64,000 bases of DNA, taken from the NCBI RefSeq assembly GCF_000014005.1, contig NC_008009.1, positions 3,782,001 through 3,846,000 of the forward strand, given 5' to 3'. This document shows, piece after piece, positions 17,721-25,169 of this stretch. The notes beneath the pieces were generated by a model that made no database searches, had not been told where the DNA came from, and was given only the letters and a program-made list of their open reading frames with translations. Position 1 is the first letter of the stretch, and every line of letters starts with the position of its first letter. A program made the position numbers and the translations under genes. This DNA comes from Candidatus Koribacter versatilis Ellin345. Its GTDB lineage: Bacteria > Acidobacteriota > Terriglobia > Terriglobales > Acidobacteriaceae.

Positions 17721-18977
17721 CTACACCCACTCGCCCTGACGCATCACCGGCTCCGCCGTCCCGTCCGCGGTAATGCCATCGATATCGAGCTTGTTCGAGC
17801 CGATCATCCAGTCCACGTGGATCAAACTCGAGTTCGCGCCGCGCTGTGCGAGTTCTTCTGCCGATGCCTTATCGCCGTCAATCAAGCACGAGGTGTACGC
17901 CTGGCCGAGCGCGATATGTGACGCAGCATTCTCGTCGAACAGCGTGTTGTAAAACAAAATGCCGCTGCTGGCGATCGGCGAGGAGTGTGGAACCAGAGCA
18001 ACTTCTCCGAGGCGACGCGCGCCGTCATCTGTGTCAATGAGTTTCTGCAGCACTTCTTGCCCACGCGAGGCTCTCGCTTCCACAATGCGGCCGCCTTCGA
18101 AGCGAACGTGAATGTCTTCGATCAGCGTTCCCATGTGCGAGAGCGGCTTGCTCGCAGTGACCGTGCCATCAGCGCGATCTTTGTGCGGCGTGGTGAAAAT
18201 CTCTTCCGTCGGGATATTCGGAATGCAGTACAGTCCGTTCCCTGCCGTAGTTCCGCCACCCATCCAAAGATGGCCGTCCGACAAGCCAAGCCGGAAATCA
18301 GTCCCCGGCCCGCGATACTGCAGCGCCGCGTAGCGCTTCTCATTCATATAGGCAGCGCGTTTCTGGAGTCCGTCGTCGTGCTTCTTCCACAAACTGACGG
18401 GATCGTCGCCGCCCACGCGCGAGGTCGCGAAAATCGCGTCCCAGAGCTTGTTGATGGCTACATCGGCGGAATCGTTCGGGAACATCGTCGCGGCCCAGGA
18501 TGGAGTCGCCGCCGCAACGATCGTCCAGTTGATTTCATGTCGCGTGATCAACTCCATCGCGGGCTTCGAAGCTGCAGAAACCGCGCGGTTCGAGCGCCCT
18601 ACTTTATCGGGATCTTCCTTTGAGAGCAGCATCGGGTTCGCGCCGGCGATCGCCAGCCGAGCAGCGCCGCTCTTGAACGCAGCGGCCATGCCGTCGTAGA
18701 GCCACTTGGGTGCTTTATCGAACGCTTCGTTGGGCGCATGGTGATAGCGCGCCAGCACTGCTTCGTCGTCGCTGTAGAGCGTAGTGACGAGCGATGCACC
18801 CGCCTTGTACGCCTGCTCGGTAATGCGCCGCGCCAGCGGCAGTGCATCGAGCGGCGCAGTCATCAGGAGTTCCTGGCCGGGAGCAAGTCCCAATCCAATG
18901 CGGATAGCGACTTCAGCAAGCTGGTCGAGTTTCTGTTCGAAGGTGAGCGCGGTAGCAGCAACGGCGGAATTATTCAT
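17721..18977 (-). CDS. Aminopeptidase, M29 family
   Basis: A 418-residue cytosolic metallopeptidase of the thermophilic aminopeptidase family (AmpS/aminopeptidase T type), which removes N-terminal residues from peptides using two metal ions. Ligand regions can be seen in the C-terminal half: NIPTEEIFTTP, the DIHVRFEGGRI segment, FDENAASHIALG and SLIHVDWMIGS. Length fits the family. It is preceded by an 81-bp spacer shared divergently with adk and lies upstream of the amidohydrolase on the same strand. Confidence 0.93.
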   Translation of the reverse strand: MNNSAVAATALTFEQKLDQLAEVAIRIGLGLAPGQELLMTAPLDALPLARRITEQAYKAGASLVTTLYSDDEAVLARYHHAPNEAFDKAPKWLYDGMAAAFKSGAARLAIAGANPMLLSKEDPDKVGRSNRAVSAASKPAMELITRHEINWTIVAAATPSWAATMFPNDSADVAINKLWDAIFATSRVGGDDPVSLWKKHDDGLQKRAAYMNEKRYAALQYRGPGTDFRLGLSDGHLWMGGGTTAGNGLYCIPNIPTEEIFTTPHKDRADGTVTASKPLSHMGTLIEDIHVRFEGGRIVEARASRGQEVLQKLIDTDDGARRLGEVALVPHSSPIASSGILFYNTLFDENAASHIALGQAYTSCLIDGDKASAEELAQRGANSSLIHVDWMIGSNKLDIDGITADGTAEPVMRQGEWV

Positions 18978-19058
18978 ATCGGAGACAATTCTAAGCCAAC
19001 TGAGGTTGTGTGATTTACGTCACCGCAAAGTCTCCCGGGCTGGAATACAGTCGCGGCC

Positions 19059-19811
19059 ATGGCTACCGAGACGACGAACCATCGTGCGGCCTGGCTCCAG
19101 GGCCCATCCGCAAAATGCGAGACTCCGACGTGCACCGAACAAGCCTGGCGCCTCGTTCTCCTGGGTGCTCCGGGGGTTGGCAAGGGCACACAAGCTGAAC
19201 TCTTGAACGAGCAGCTCCACGCGTGTCATCTGTCGACCGGAGATGTCTTCCGCGCCGCCAGCAAGAGCGCGGGCCAACTCAGCCCGGCAATGAAAGCCGC
19301 AAGTGACTTCATGCGCAAAGGCGAACTCGTTCCCGACTCGACGGTCTGGGAGATGGTTCGAGAACGCAAGGAGTGTTTGCACTGCGTTGGCGGTTTCATC
19401 CTCGATGGATTCCCCCGCACGCTCGGGCAAGCCGAGTCGCTGGCGAGACTGATGAAAGAGGAAGGCATCTCGCTCCACGCCGTCATCAACTACGATCTGC
19501 CCGCAACTGAGATCGTCGCTCGCTTGAGCGGACGCCGCACCTGCGAAGGCTGCAAGGCGGTTTACAACGTCATCGAACGGCCGCCGAAAACCGAGGGTCT
19601 CTGCGACAAATGTGGTGGTGCACTCTTCCAACGCGAGGATGACAAGCCGGAGTCAATCAAAGTACGACTCGACGCCTACGACAAGCTCACCTCACCGCTG
19701 ATCGATTTTTACAAAAAGTTGGGAGCGTTGGTGAGCGTGGATGCGCACGGAACGCCGGCGGAAATCTGCGACCGCACGATACTCGCTTTGCAGCTTAAGA
19801 CAGCGAAGTAG
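19059..19811 (+). CDS. adk: Adenylate kinase with zinc-type LID
   Basis: A 250-residue adenylate kinase (ATP + AMP to 2 ADP). The P-loop is GAPGVGKGTQ near residue 36, the AMP site has STGDVFR and GFPRT, and the LID holds four cysteines (CEGC and CDKC) that should bind a structural zinc, as in Gram-positive-type enzymes. About 29 residues precede the first strand, including two cysteines in CETPTC; this tail is unusual, and the true start could be internal, although no later ATG precedes the P-loop. A clear terminator follows the stop. It stands alone, not in a ribosomal-protein operon. Confidence 0.93.
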   Translation: MATETTNHRAAWLQGPSAKCETPTCTEQAWRLVLLGAPGVGKGTQAELLNEQLHACHLSTGDVFRAASKSAGQLSPAMKAASDFMRKGELVPDSTVWEMVRERKECLHCVGGFILDGFPRTLGQAESLARLMKEEGISLHAVINYDLPATEIVARLSGRRTCEGCKAVYNVIERPPKTEGLCDKCGGALFQREDDKPESIKVRLDAYDKLTSPLIDFYKKLGALVSVDAHGTPAEICDRTILALQLKTAK

Positions 19812-19830
19812 TAAGTATCCAGGGTTACAC

Positions 19831-19855
19831 AACGCGCATTACCTGCGCGTTTTTC
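19831..19855 (+). terminator. Rho-independent terminator of adk
   Basis: AACGCGCA, loop TTACC and TGCGCGTT followed by a run of T residues (19850-19854), 20 bp after the adk stop. Confidence 0.88.
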
Positions 19856-19962
19856 CTTTGCCCCGCACGAATTGGCTACTGCGGAATTTTCTGCACACAT
19901 CGAGCCAAAATTTCTCGCGCGCCCCGCAAATCAAGTAGGCGCGCGCTGAGTCGAATCGTCAA

Positions 19963-20275
19963 AAGCCTAAGCACTCGTTAAGGCTGCGCTCGTGAACACC
20001 GCAAACGCACGGTTCCAAAGGCGTTGGCCCTGAGATCCAAGTTGCTGCCCGTTGAACGGCGGGACGACCGTGATGGCAAGCGACCTGCAGTGAGAGTGTG
20101 AGCAGCTGCTCACAACGTGGGGTGGAACCTTGTTCAGCACCCCTGAGTGAACTGCTAGGGCACAGTTCAGCGCGCTGCCCTGTGGGAACCGAAATCGAAG
20201 CTTCTCGCCGAGCCGCTGACTGATTAGGGCCGGAAGCCAATCGCGGTTCTCAAGGTGCGCAACACACTCTTTTTA
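19963..20275 (+). ncRNA. Candidate structured RNA, unassigned
   Basis: This stretch has no convincing ORF but many pairings that fit one folded RNA of about 280 nt. Long-range helices nest in order: GCGC (19986-19989) with 20257-20260, CCGC (19999-20002) with GCGG (20243-20246), and GGCCCT (20026-20031) with AGGGCC (20226-20231). Inside are an 18-bp perfect palindrome (20097-20114), GGGGTG/CACCCC (20119-20124/20138-20143) and AGGGCA/TGCCCT (20157-20162/20176-20181). An AGCCT/AGGCT hairpin lies just 5' of the closing stem, and a T5 run follows at 20270-20274. Strand is guessed from the T-run. It does not match RNase P, SRP, tmRNA or 6S RNA motifs that I know. Confidence 0.4.
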
Positions 20276-20725
20276 AACGATTGAATTATTTTTTGAGGAT
20301 TACGAAGAAGTAAACGAAACCATTTTCGGCGTTTGGGGTTGTAGCTAGCCTGAGCACCTCTTTTGAGCAGTAAAGATGCGGCTTTCACACATTCGAGGGG
20401 GTTGTTACTAAGGTGACGCAACTCTCGATTTTTTCAGCTCTGGATATCTGAACTTCTGTCACAATTGTTCCAATCTTCCAGCGCCTAAAGCCGCTAACCA
20501 AAGTCACTTCCAGACCGAACGCAGATTCGGCGCAACATCGAAAGTAGTGGGTGAGATTCATTGGCCATGACCGCGGGGCACAAGTTCGTACGCCTTCGGT
20601 AACTAGACGCTTTCCCTGATTCCTTGCAGAGTAAACGGAAACAGGAAGAGCCCAGGTCAATCTCTCCCCCGGATCCGGACGCGCTAGTCCAGCGCAAGAC
20701 TGATGTTCTTTTGAGGGAAATCGCG
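20276..20725. other. Gene-free spacer upstream of the TonB-family gene
   Basis: About 450 bp that are more AT-rich than the neighbours in the first part (20270-20350). I see no credible ORF, no clear terminator and no strong sigma-70 promoter pair. The TonB-family frame is open from a TTG at 20624, but its likely start is the ATG at 20726. The promoter of that gene presumably lies here. Confidence 0.4.
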
Positions 20726-21799
20726 ATGGCAGAAATATCGCAGCGTTTGCCGTTCAGCCAATTAGAGATCAACGATACCCGAAAAGGTCCGTTTGGCACG
20801 AGCTTCATTGTTCAGGCAATTTGTGTGGCGATTTTGTTGAATCTCACAATCGTCGCTCCGAAGGTCCTCGACAAGAAGCAATACGAAACGATTGCGCTCA
20901 CCGCTCCGGTAGAGCAGGCAAAAGTATCGCCCGCCCCGAAGGTGAAAGTTGCGCAACCGAAAATCAAGGTTGAGCCCACCCCGGTTCAGCCACAGCAAGT
21001 GAAGATCACGCCTCCACCGATGCCGACGCGAATTCCGCGACCTGCGCCGGTGCAAGAAGCGAAGATCGACGCACCTCCGGCACCGAAGTTCGATTCTCCG
21101 CGCGTTGACTTACCGCCCGGACCGAAGCCTGCAAAGCCGATCCACACAAATAACTTTGGCAGCACCGGTAGCTCGGCCACTCCGACGCTTGCGAATAAGA
21201 ATGCCAATGAAGTGCAGACCGGCGGATTCGGCGACCCGAATGGCGTACCAGCCAGCGACAGCCACACCGGCAAAGTTGCGATCGCGAAACTGGGATCTTT
21301 TGATCTGCCGGAAGGCGCCGGCCAAGGCAATGGCACCGGCGGCGGACACGGAGCGAAAGGCACCGTCGTCAGCTCCGGATTCGGCAACGGCACGGCTGTT
21401 CAGGGTGGTGGTGGCCGCGGTACAGGCGGCACAGGTACTGGTAATGGTGGTCGCGTAGTGCAGACCGCGTTCAACACGCCGCAGCCCGCTGAGCCGACTA
21501 CAACCAAGAAGGCCGTTGCGGAAGACTCCGGTTTTACACCATTCACGATTCTCTCGAAACCGAAGCCGACCTACAGCGAAGAAGGACGCAAGCGCCATAT
21601 CGAAGGCGAAGTTCAACTCGACGTTGTGTTCATGGCGAACGGTCAGATCAAAGTTCTCGGCGTCACCCGCGGACTTGGCTATGGACTCGATGAAGCCGCC
21701 ATCCAGGCGGCTCAGAAGATCCAATTTGTACCAGCCAAGCGCGGCGGACAGCCCGTGGATTACCAGGCCAAACTCAGGATTCTATTCCAGCTTACGTAG
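20726..21799 (+). CDS. TonB-family energy-transducing protein
   Basis: A 357-residue protein. A single N-terminal membrane anchor (SFIVQAICVAILLNLTIVA, about residues 27-45) is followed by a long proline/lysine-rich periplasmic spacer (about 60-140) and a glycine/threonine-rich linker (about 190-260). The C-terminal TonB box-binding domain (about 270-357) includes KPTYSEEGRKRHIEGEVQL and AIQAAQKIQFVPAKRGGQPV. Such proteins pass energy from the inner membrane to outer-membrane receptors. No exbB or exbD is adjacent. The ATG at 20726 follows TGAGGGA. It is 27 bp upstream of a secreted M48 protease and probably cotranscribed. A receptor of the Oar type lies 3.4 kb further on. Confidence 0.86.
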   Translation: MAEISQRLPFSQLEINDTRKGPFGTSFIVQAICVAILLNLTIVAPKVLDKKQYETIALTAPVEQAKVSPAPKVKVAQPKIKVEPTPVQPQQVKITPPPMPTRIPRPAPVQEAKIDAPPAPKFDSPRVDLPPGPKPAKPIHTNNFGSTGSSATPTLANKNANEVQTGGFGDPNGVPASDSHTGKVAIAKLGSFDLPEGAGQGNGTGGGHGAKGTVVSSGFGNGTAVQGGGGRGTGGTGTGNGGRVVQTAFNTPQPAEPTTTKKAVAEDSGFTPFTILSKPKPTYSEEGRKRHIEGEVQLDVVFMANGQIKVLGVTRGLGYGLDEAAIQAAQKIQFVPAKRGGQPVDYQAKLRILFQLT

Positions 21800-21826
21800 T
21801 GGGTTCGTTGGGGGAGGAAGAAGAAG

Positions 21827-23656
21827 ATGCGTGGCATCAGCAAGGCTTTAATCGTACTGGCGGCAAGCATGATCTCGACGGCTGCATTCGCGCAAGCCGA
21901 CGCGGCAGCGCCCCAGCAGCAGTCGTCGTCGTCAACGGCGCTTGACCAGGTCGTCGACAGACTGGCGGCAAAAGAGGCAGAGTACGTCAAGAACATGCGG
22001 CAGTACACGCCGCTGGTTGAGACCTACCTGCAGGAAATGCAGCCCGACCAAGCGCTCGGAGAAGTTCCGAAGAACGATTGGTATCACCTCAGCCGTCTGT
22101 CCCTGGCAAACCAGAAGATTGATGTCACGACGTTTTCTGGAAAGAATGACCTCAGCGCGCAAGAGGCCAACAAGGGCAACATGATGAGCCGGACAGCGAA
22201 TGGCATGAGTAACGCCGCGCTGAAGACCCTGACCTTCGGAAAAGCCGGCAAGGGTGGCCCACAGTATGGCTACATGGCCAACGGCTTCGATTCGATGGTC
22301 ATTGTTGATACAACCGGTCTCTCCCGTGCCCGCTACGATTTCAAGTTCGTTCGTCGCGAGTTTCTTGGCGACGTCCGCACCATCGTCCTCGATGTCAGCC
22401 CGAAATTCATGAAGGGCGATAAGCATCAGGACGTTCGTTTCCTCGGCCGCATCTGGATTGAAGACGAAGGCTCCAGCATCGTTCGTGTGAACGGCACCTA
22501 CACGCCGGCACCAAAGGGCACCGCCTTCTTCCACTTCGACACGTGGCGCATCAACATGGGCCCCGGACTCTGGCTGCCGGCTTATATCTACAGCGAAGAA
22601 TCCGGCTTGGCGGAAGACAAGAAGGGCAACGTGCATTACAACTTCCGCGCCCAGACCCGCCTGTGGGGCTACAACGTGACCCGTCCGGAGAACAACTCCG
22701 AATTGACGGAAGTCATGGTTGACGCTCCGGATCCGGTGAAGGACCAGAGCACGCAGAACACTGACGCCTCTCCGCTGGCCAGCCAACGCCAGTGGCAGCG
22801 TGAAGCCGAGGACAACATCCTCGAGCGTATGCAGAAGCTCGGTCTCGTCGCGCCTCCGGGGGAAGTTGACAAGGTTCTCGAGACCGTCGTCAACAACATC
22901 GAAGTCACCAACAACCTCGACGTCCAGCCCGAGATTCGTTGCCGCGTCATGCTGACCGCGCCTCTGGAGTCCTTCAACATCGGACACACGATCGTTCTCA
23001 GCCGCGGCTTCCTCGATACGCTGCCAGATGAAGCTTCTCTCGCCGCCGTTCTGGCACACGAGATGGGCCACATCCTGCTCGAACATAAATTCGACACCAA
23101 GTATGCGTTCAGCGATCGCATGCTCTTCCCCGACAACCACGTCTTCCAGCGGATTGATATCAAGCACACGCCTAAGGAAGAAGCGGATGCCGACGCGAAG
23201 GCCGCCGATCTGCTCCAGAACTCGCCCTACAAGGACAAGCTGAGCAGCCCGGGTCTTTTCCTGGCCGCTTTACAGCAGCGTGCGCCGCAGCTGCCGAATT
23301 TGCTGACTGCGAACATGGGAACGTCGGTGGTTTACGGCGCTCCGGCCAAGACCAAGAAGGGTGAGACGCCGCAGGCTGGCGTGCCCGCTCCTGGCTCGTT
23401 GCGCATGGCGAATCTTCAGGGCAACGCTCCGAAGCTCGATCCCGGCGACATGAAGCAGATTGCCGCCCTCCCGCTCGGCGGACGCATCAAGATGGATCCG
23501 TGGACCGACCGCATCGAGATCTCGAAGGCGAAGTCAGTTCCGCTGCTCTCTGCTCGCGACAAGATGCCATTCGAACTCACACCGATCTTCCCGTACCTGA
23601 CCCGCGGCACCACCGCTGCACCGGCGACCGCGAGCAAGAGCACCAACGGGCAATAG
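21827..23656 (+). CDS. Secreted M48 family metalloprotease
   Basis: A 609-residue exported protein. A signal peptide ends near STAAFAQ. Residues about 80-280 form an outer-membrane lipoprotein-sorting-like beta region (VDTTGLSRARYDFKFVRREF onwards, with the SSIVRVNGTY strand). The peptidase part follows, with zinc motif HEMGH in VLAHEMGHILLEH around residue 408 and a later EEADADAKAADLL that supplies the third ligand. It should act in the periplasm or on the cell surface. The ribosome site is GGGGGAGGAAG. A terminator lies about 40 bp after the stop. The coupling to the TonB gene suggests an envelope role, but this is inference. Confidence 0.85.
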   Translation: MRGISKALIVLAASMISTAAFAQADAAAPQQQSSSSTALDQVVDRLAAKEAEYVKNMRQYTPLVETYLQEMQPDQALGEVPKNDWYHLSRLSLANQKIDVTTFSGKNDLSAQEANKGNMMSRTANGMSNAALKTLTFGKAGKGGPQYGYMANGFDSMVIVDTTGLSRARYDFKFVRREFLGDVRTIVLDVSPKFMKGDKHQDVRFLGRIWIEDEGSSIVRVNGTYTPAPKGTAFFHFDTWRINMGPGLWLPAYIYSEESGLAEDKKGNVHYNFRAQTRLWGYNVTRPENNSELTEVMVDAPDPVKDQSTQNTDASPLASQRQWQREAEDNILERMQKLGLVAPPGEVDKVLETVVNNIEVTNNLDVQPEIRCRVMLTAPLESFNIGHTIVLSRGFLDTLPDEASLAAVLAHEMGHILLEHKFDTKYAFSDRMLFPDNHVFQRIDIKHTPKEEADADAKAADLLQNSPYKDKLSSPGLFLAALQQRAPQLPNLLTANMGTSVVYGAPAKTKKGETPQAGVPAPGSLRMANLQGNAPKLDPGDMKQIAALPLGGRIKMDPWTDRIEISKAKSVPLLSARDKMPFELTPIFPYLTRGTTAAPATASKSTNGQ

Positions 23657-23697
23657 ACTTTCTCGACCGACGACTGTCTTCGTGCAGTAATCCCTCA

Positions 23698-23730
23698 AGG
23701 GCTCGCCTCTCCGGCGGGCCCTATTTTTAT
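23698..23730 (+). terminator. Rho-independent terminator after the M48 gene
   Basis: AGGGC-T-CGCC pairs with GGCG-G-GCCCT around a TCTCC loop, then TATTTTTAT. It ends the tonB-like/M48 transcript. Confidence 0.88.
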
Positions 23731-23750
23731 TGCCTCGCTATGATGGAAAC

Positions 23751-24479
23751 GTGACGAAGACTCCCAGCCTTGGCCGAGCCGGACTCGCGTGGTATCGCGG
23801 TCTGTTGCAGCGCGACGGCGTGCTGCGTGGCACTGCGCACGCCTTAGGCAGCGGCTGGGAGTTGGCGCTGGACTACCTTCCCTCCCGTAAACGCCTTCGC
23901 TACGGCGACATCGACTACGACTTCGATCACGGCGTGAACACCACTTGGGCTGCGCCAACTCTTTCGGTGCGCCTACGAGAGATCTTCACTCGCGGCCAAT
24001 ACCAGCCGAGCGAGCCGGAATTATTCCGTCGAATTCTCGATGAGTTGAAGGTTAACCATTCGGAATTCGTCTTCATCGATCTCGGCAGCGGCAAGGGACG
24101 AACGCTGTTAATGGCAGCCGATTATCCCTTTCGGAAGATCATTGGCGCGGAGATCATTCCAGAGCTGCACGCGACCGCAGAACAGAACATCACCCGCTAC
24201 CACAGCGATTCGCAAAAATGCTTCGAACTCGAAGCCTGGCTCGGCGATGCCCGCGAATTTCCCTACCCGCCGGCACCGTTGGTGCTCTACCTCTTCAATC
24301 CCTTCCCCGCCGACATCCTTCGCGACGTGCTGCAGCAGATCCATGCGACATTCACGCAGAGCCCGCGCGAAATCTTCGTCATCTACCACAACCTCGTCCA
24401 CGAAGACGTCTTTCGCTCCATGGAATTCATGAGAACAATTCTTCACACACCGCAGTACGCGATCTATCGGCTCTCTTAG
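23751..24479 (+). CDS. SAM-dependent class I methyltransferase
   Basis: A 242-residue protein with a Rossmann-type methyltransferase core. Motif I is FIDLGSGKGRTLLMA (about residues 105-120), the acidic end of strand 2 is GAEIIPE, and YLFNPFP forms the motif IV region. The N-terminal 90 residues include a conserved FDHGVNTT turn, as in small acidobacterial and alphaproteobacterial methyltransferases of unknown substrate. The start is a GTG at 23751; a TTG at 23730 is less likely because it lies in the terminator tail. No neighbouring pathway gene points to a substrate. Confidence 0.82.
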   Translation: MTKTPSLGRAGLAWYRGLLQRDGVLRGTAHALGSGWELALDYLPSRKRLRYGDIDYDFDHGVNTTWAAPTLSVRLREIFTRGQYQPSEPELFRRILDELKVNHSEFVFIDLGSGKGRTLLMAADYPFRKIIGAEIIPELHATAEQNITRYHSDSQKCFELEAWLGDAREFPYPPAPLVLYLFNPFPADILRDVLQQIHATFTQSPREIFVIYHNLVHEDVFRSMEFMRTILHTPQYAIYRLS

Positions 24480-24554
24480 CACTCTCGAGTAAGCCTCACC
24501 CTCGTCCTGACCTGCATCTCATTCCAAGCACCCAAATTCATCTCGGAGTTCTTA

Positions 24555-25115
24555 ATGAAGAAGTTGCTGTATCTTTCTGTGTTGCTCTCTGCTTTCCTCT
24601 GCGCTTCAGCTTTCGCGCAAAGCAATGAAGTCGCCCTCACCTACGGCGGCCAGTTCGTCTCGGGAGATTACGATTTCGGAAAAAGTGGCGTACTCGAAGC
24701 CAACATCGCGCACCGCCTCGTCAACGGCGAGGTGGCGGGATTGTATTTCGAACTTCCGCTGACGTGGACGTTCAAGAACGCCCGCACCGACCCTGCCGCC
24801 GCACTCCACGACCACTACACCGGCTTCTTCTTCACTCCCGGTGTGAAGATCAAAGTCCTGCCGCAGCTACCGATCTCTCCCTACGGGTTCGTCGGCGTCG
24901 GTCTCGCACACTTCCACAACTCCGACACCGACCAGGTCTCCTACGAGAACGTGATTGACTACGGCGCGGGCCTCGATTGGAAAGTCCTGCCACTCCTCAG
25001 CATCCGCGGCGAGCTCCGCGACTTCAACTCCGGCGTCCCGCGCATGGGCTTTCCCAACCCCGGCAGCCGCCAGCAGAACGTAATGGCCACCGTCGGCCTC
25101 GCCCTCCACTTCTAA
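24555..25115 (+). CDS. Small outer-membrane beta-barrel protein
   Basis: A 186-residue protein with a signal peptide (LLSAFLCASAFAQ) followed by alternating hydrophobic strands and a terminal aromatic residue (GLALHF), as in eight-stranded outer-membrane barrels. Strand-like segments include EVALTYGGQFVSGDY, YTGFFFTPGVKIK, SPYGFVGVGLAHF and LSIRGELRDF. A role cannot be assigned; OmpW- or lipid A-modifying-type barrels have this size, but I see no catalytic pattern. A terminator follows at once. Confidence 0.8.
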   Translation: MKKLLYLSVLLSAFLCASAFAQSNEVALTYGGQFVSGDYDFGKSGVLEANIAHRLVNGEVAGLYFELPLTWTFKNARTDPAAALHDHYTGFFFTPGVKIKVLPQLPISPYGFVGVGLAHFHNSDTDQVSYENVIDYGAGLDWKVLPLLSIRGELRDFNSGVPRMGFPNPGSRQQNVMATVGLALHF

Positions 25116-25129
25116 ATCGCAGAGAAAAA

Positions 25130-25151
25130 GGCCGCATCCGAAGATGCGGCC
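25130..25151. terminator. Bidirectional terminator
   Basis: GGCCGCATC, loop CGAA and GATGCGGCC form a nine-pair hairpin with an A-run on the left and CTATGTTCTT on the right. It serves the convergent barrel gene and the Oar-like receptor gene. Confidence 0.85.
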
Positions 25152-25169
25152 CTATGTTCTTGATGCCAG

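Noticed and set aside
20021-20090. Possible TPP riboswitch (CTGAGAT and a TGATGGCAAGCGA-like segment)
   Set aside because: The helices and the remaining conserved bases of the THI box do not fit, and no thiamine gene lies downstream.
21932-23167. Long open frame on the minus strand (411 codons)
   Set aside because: It is the antisense shadow of the M48 protease, which has signal peptide, zinc motif and ribosome site; the antisense product has no domain.
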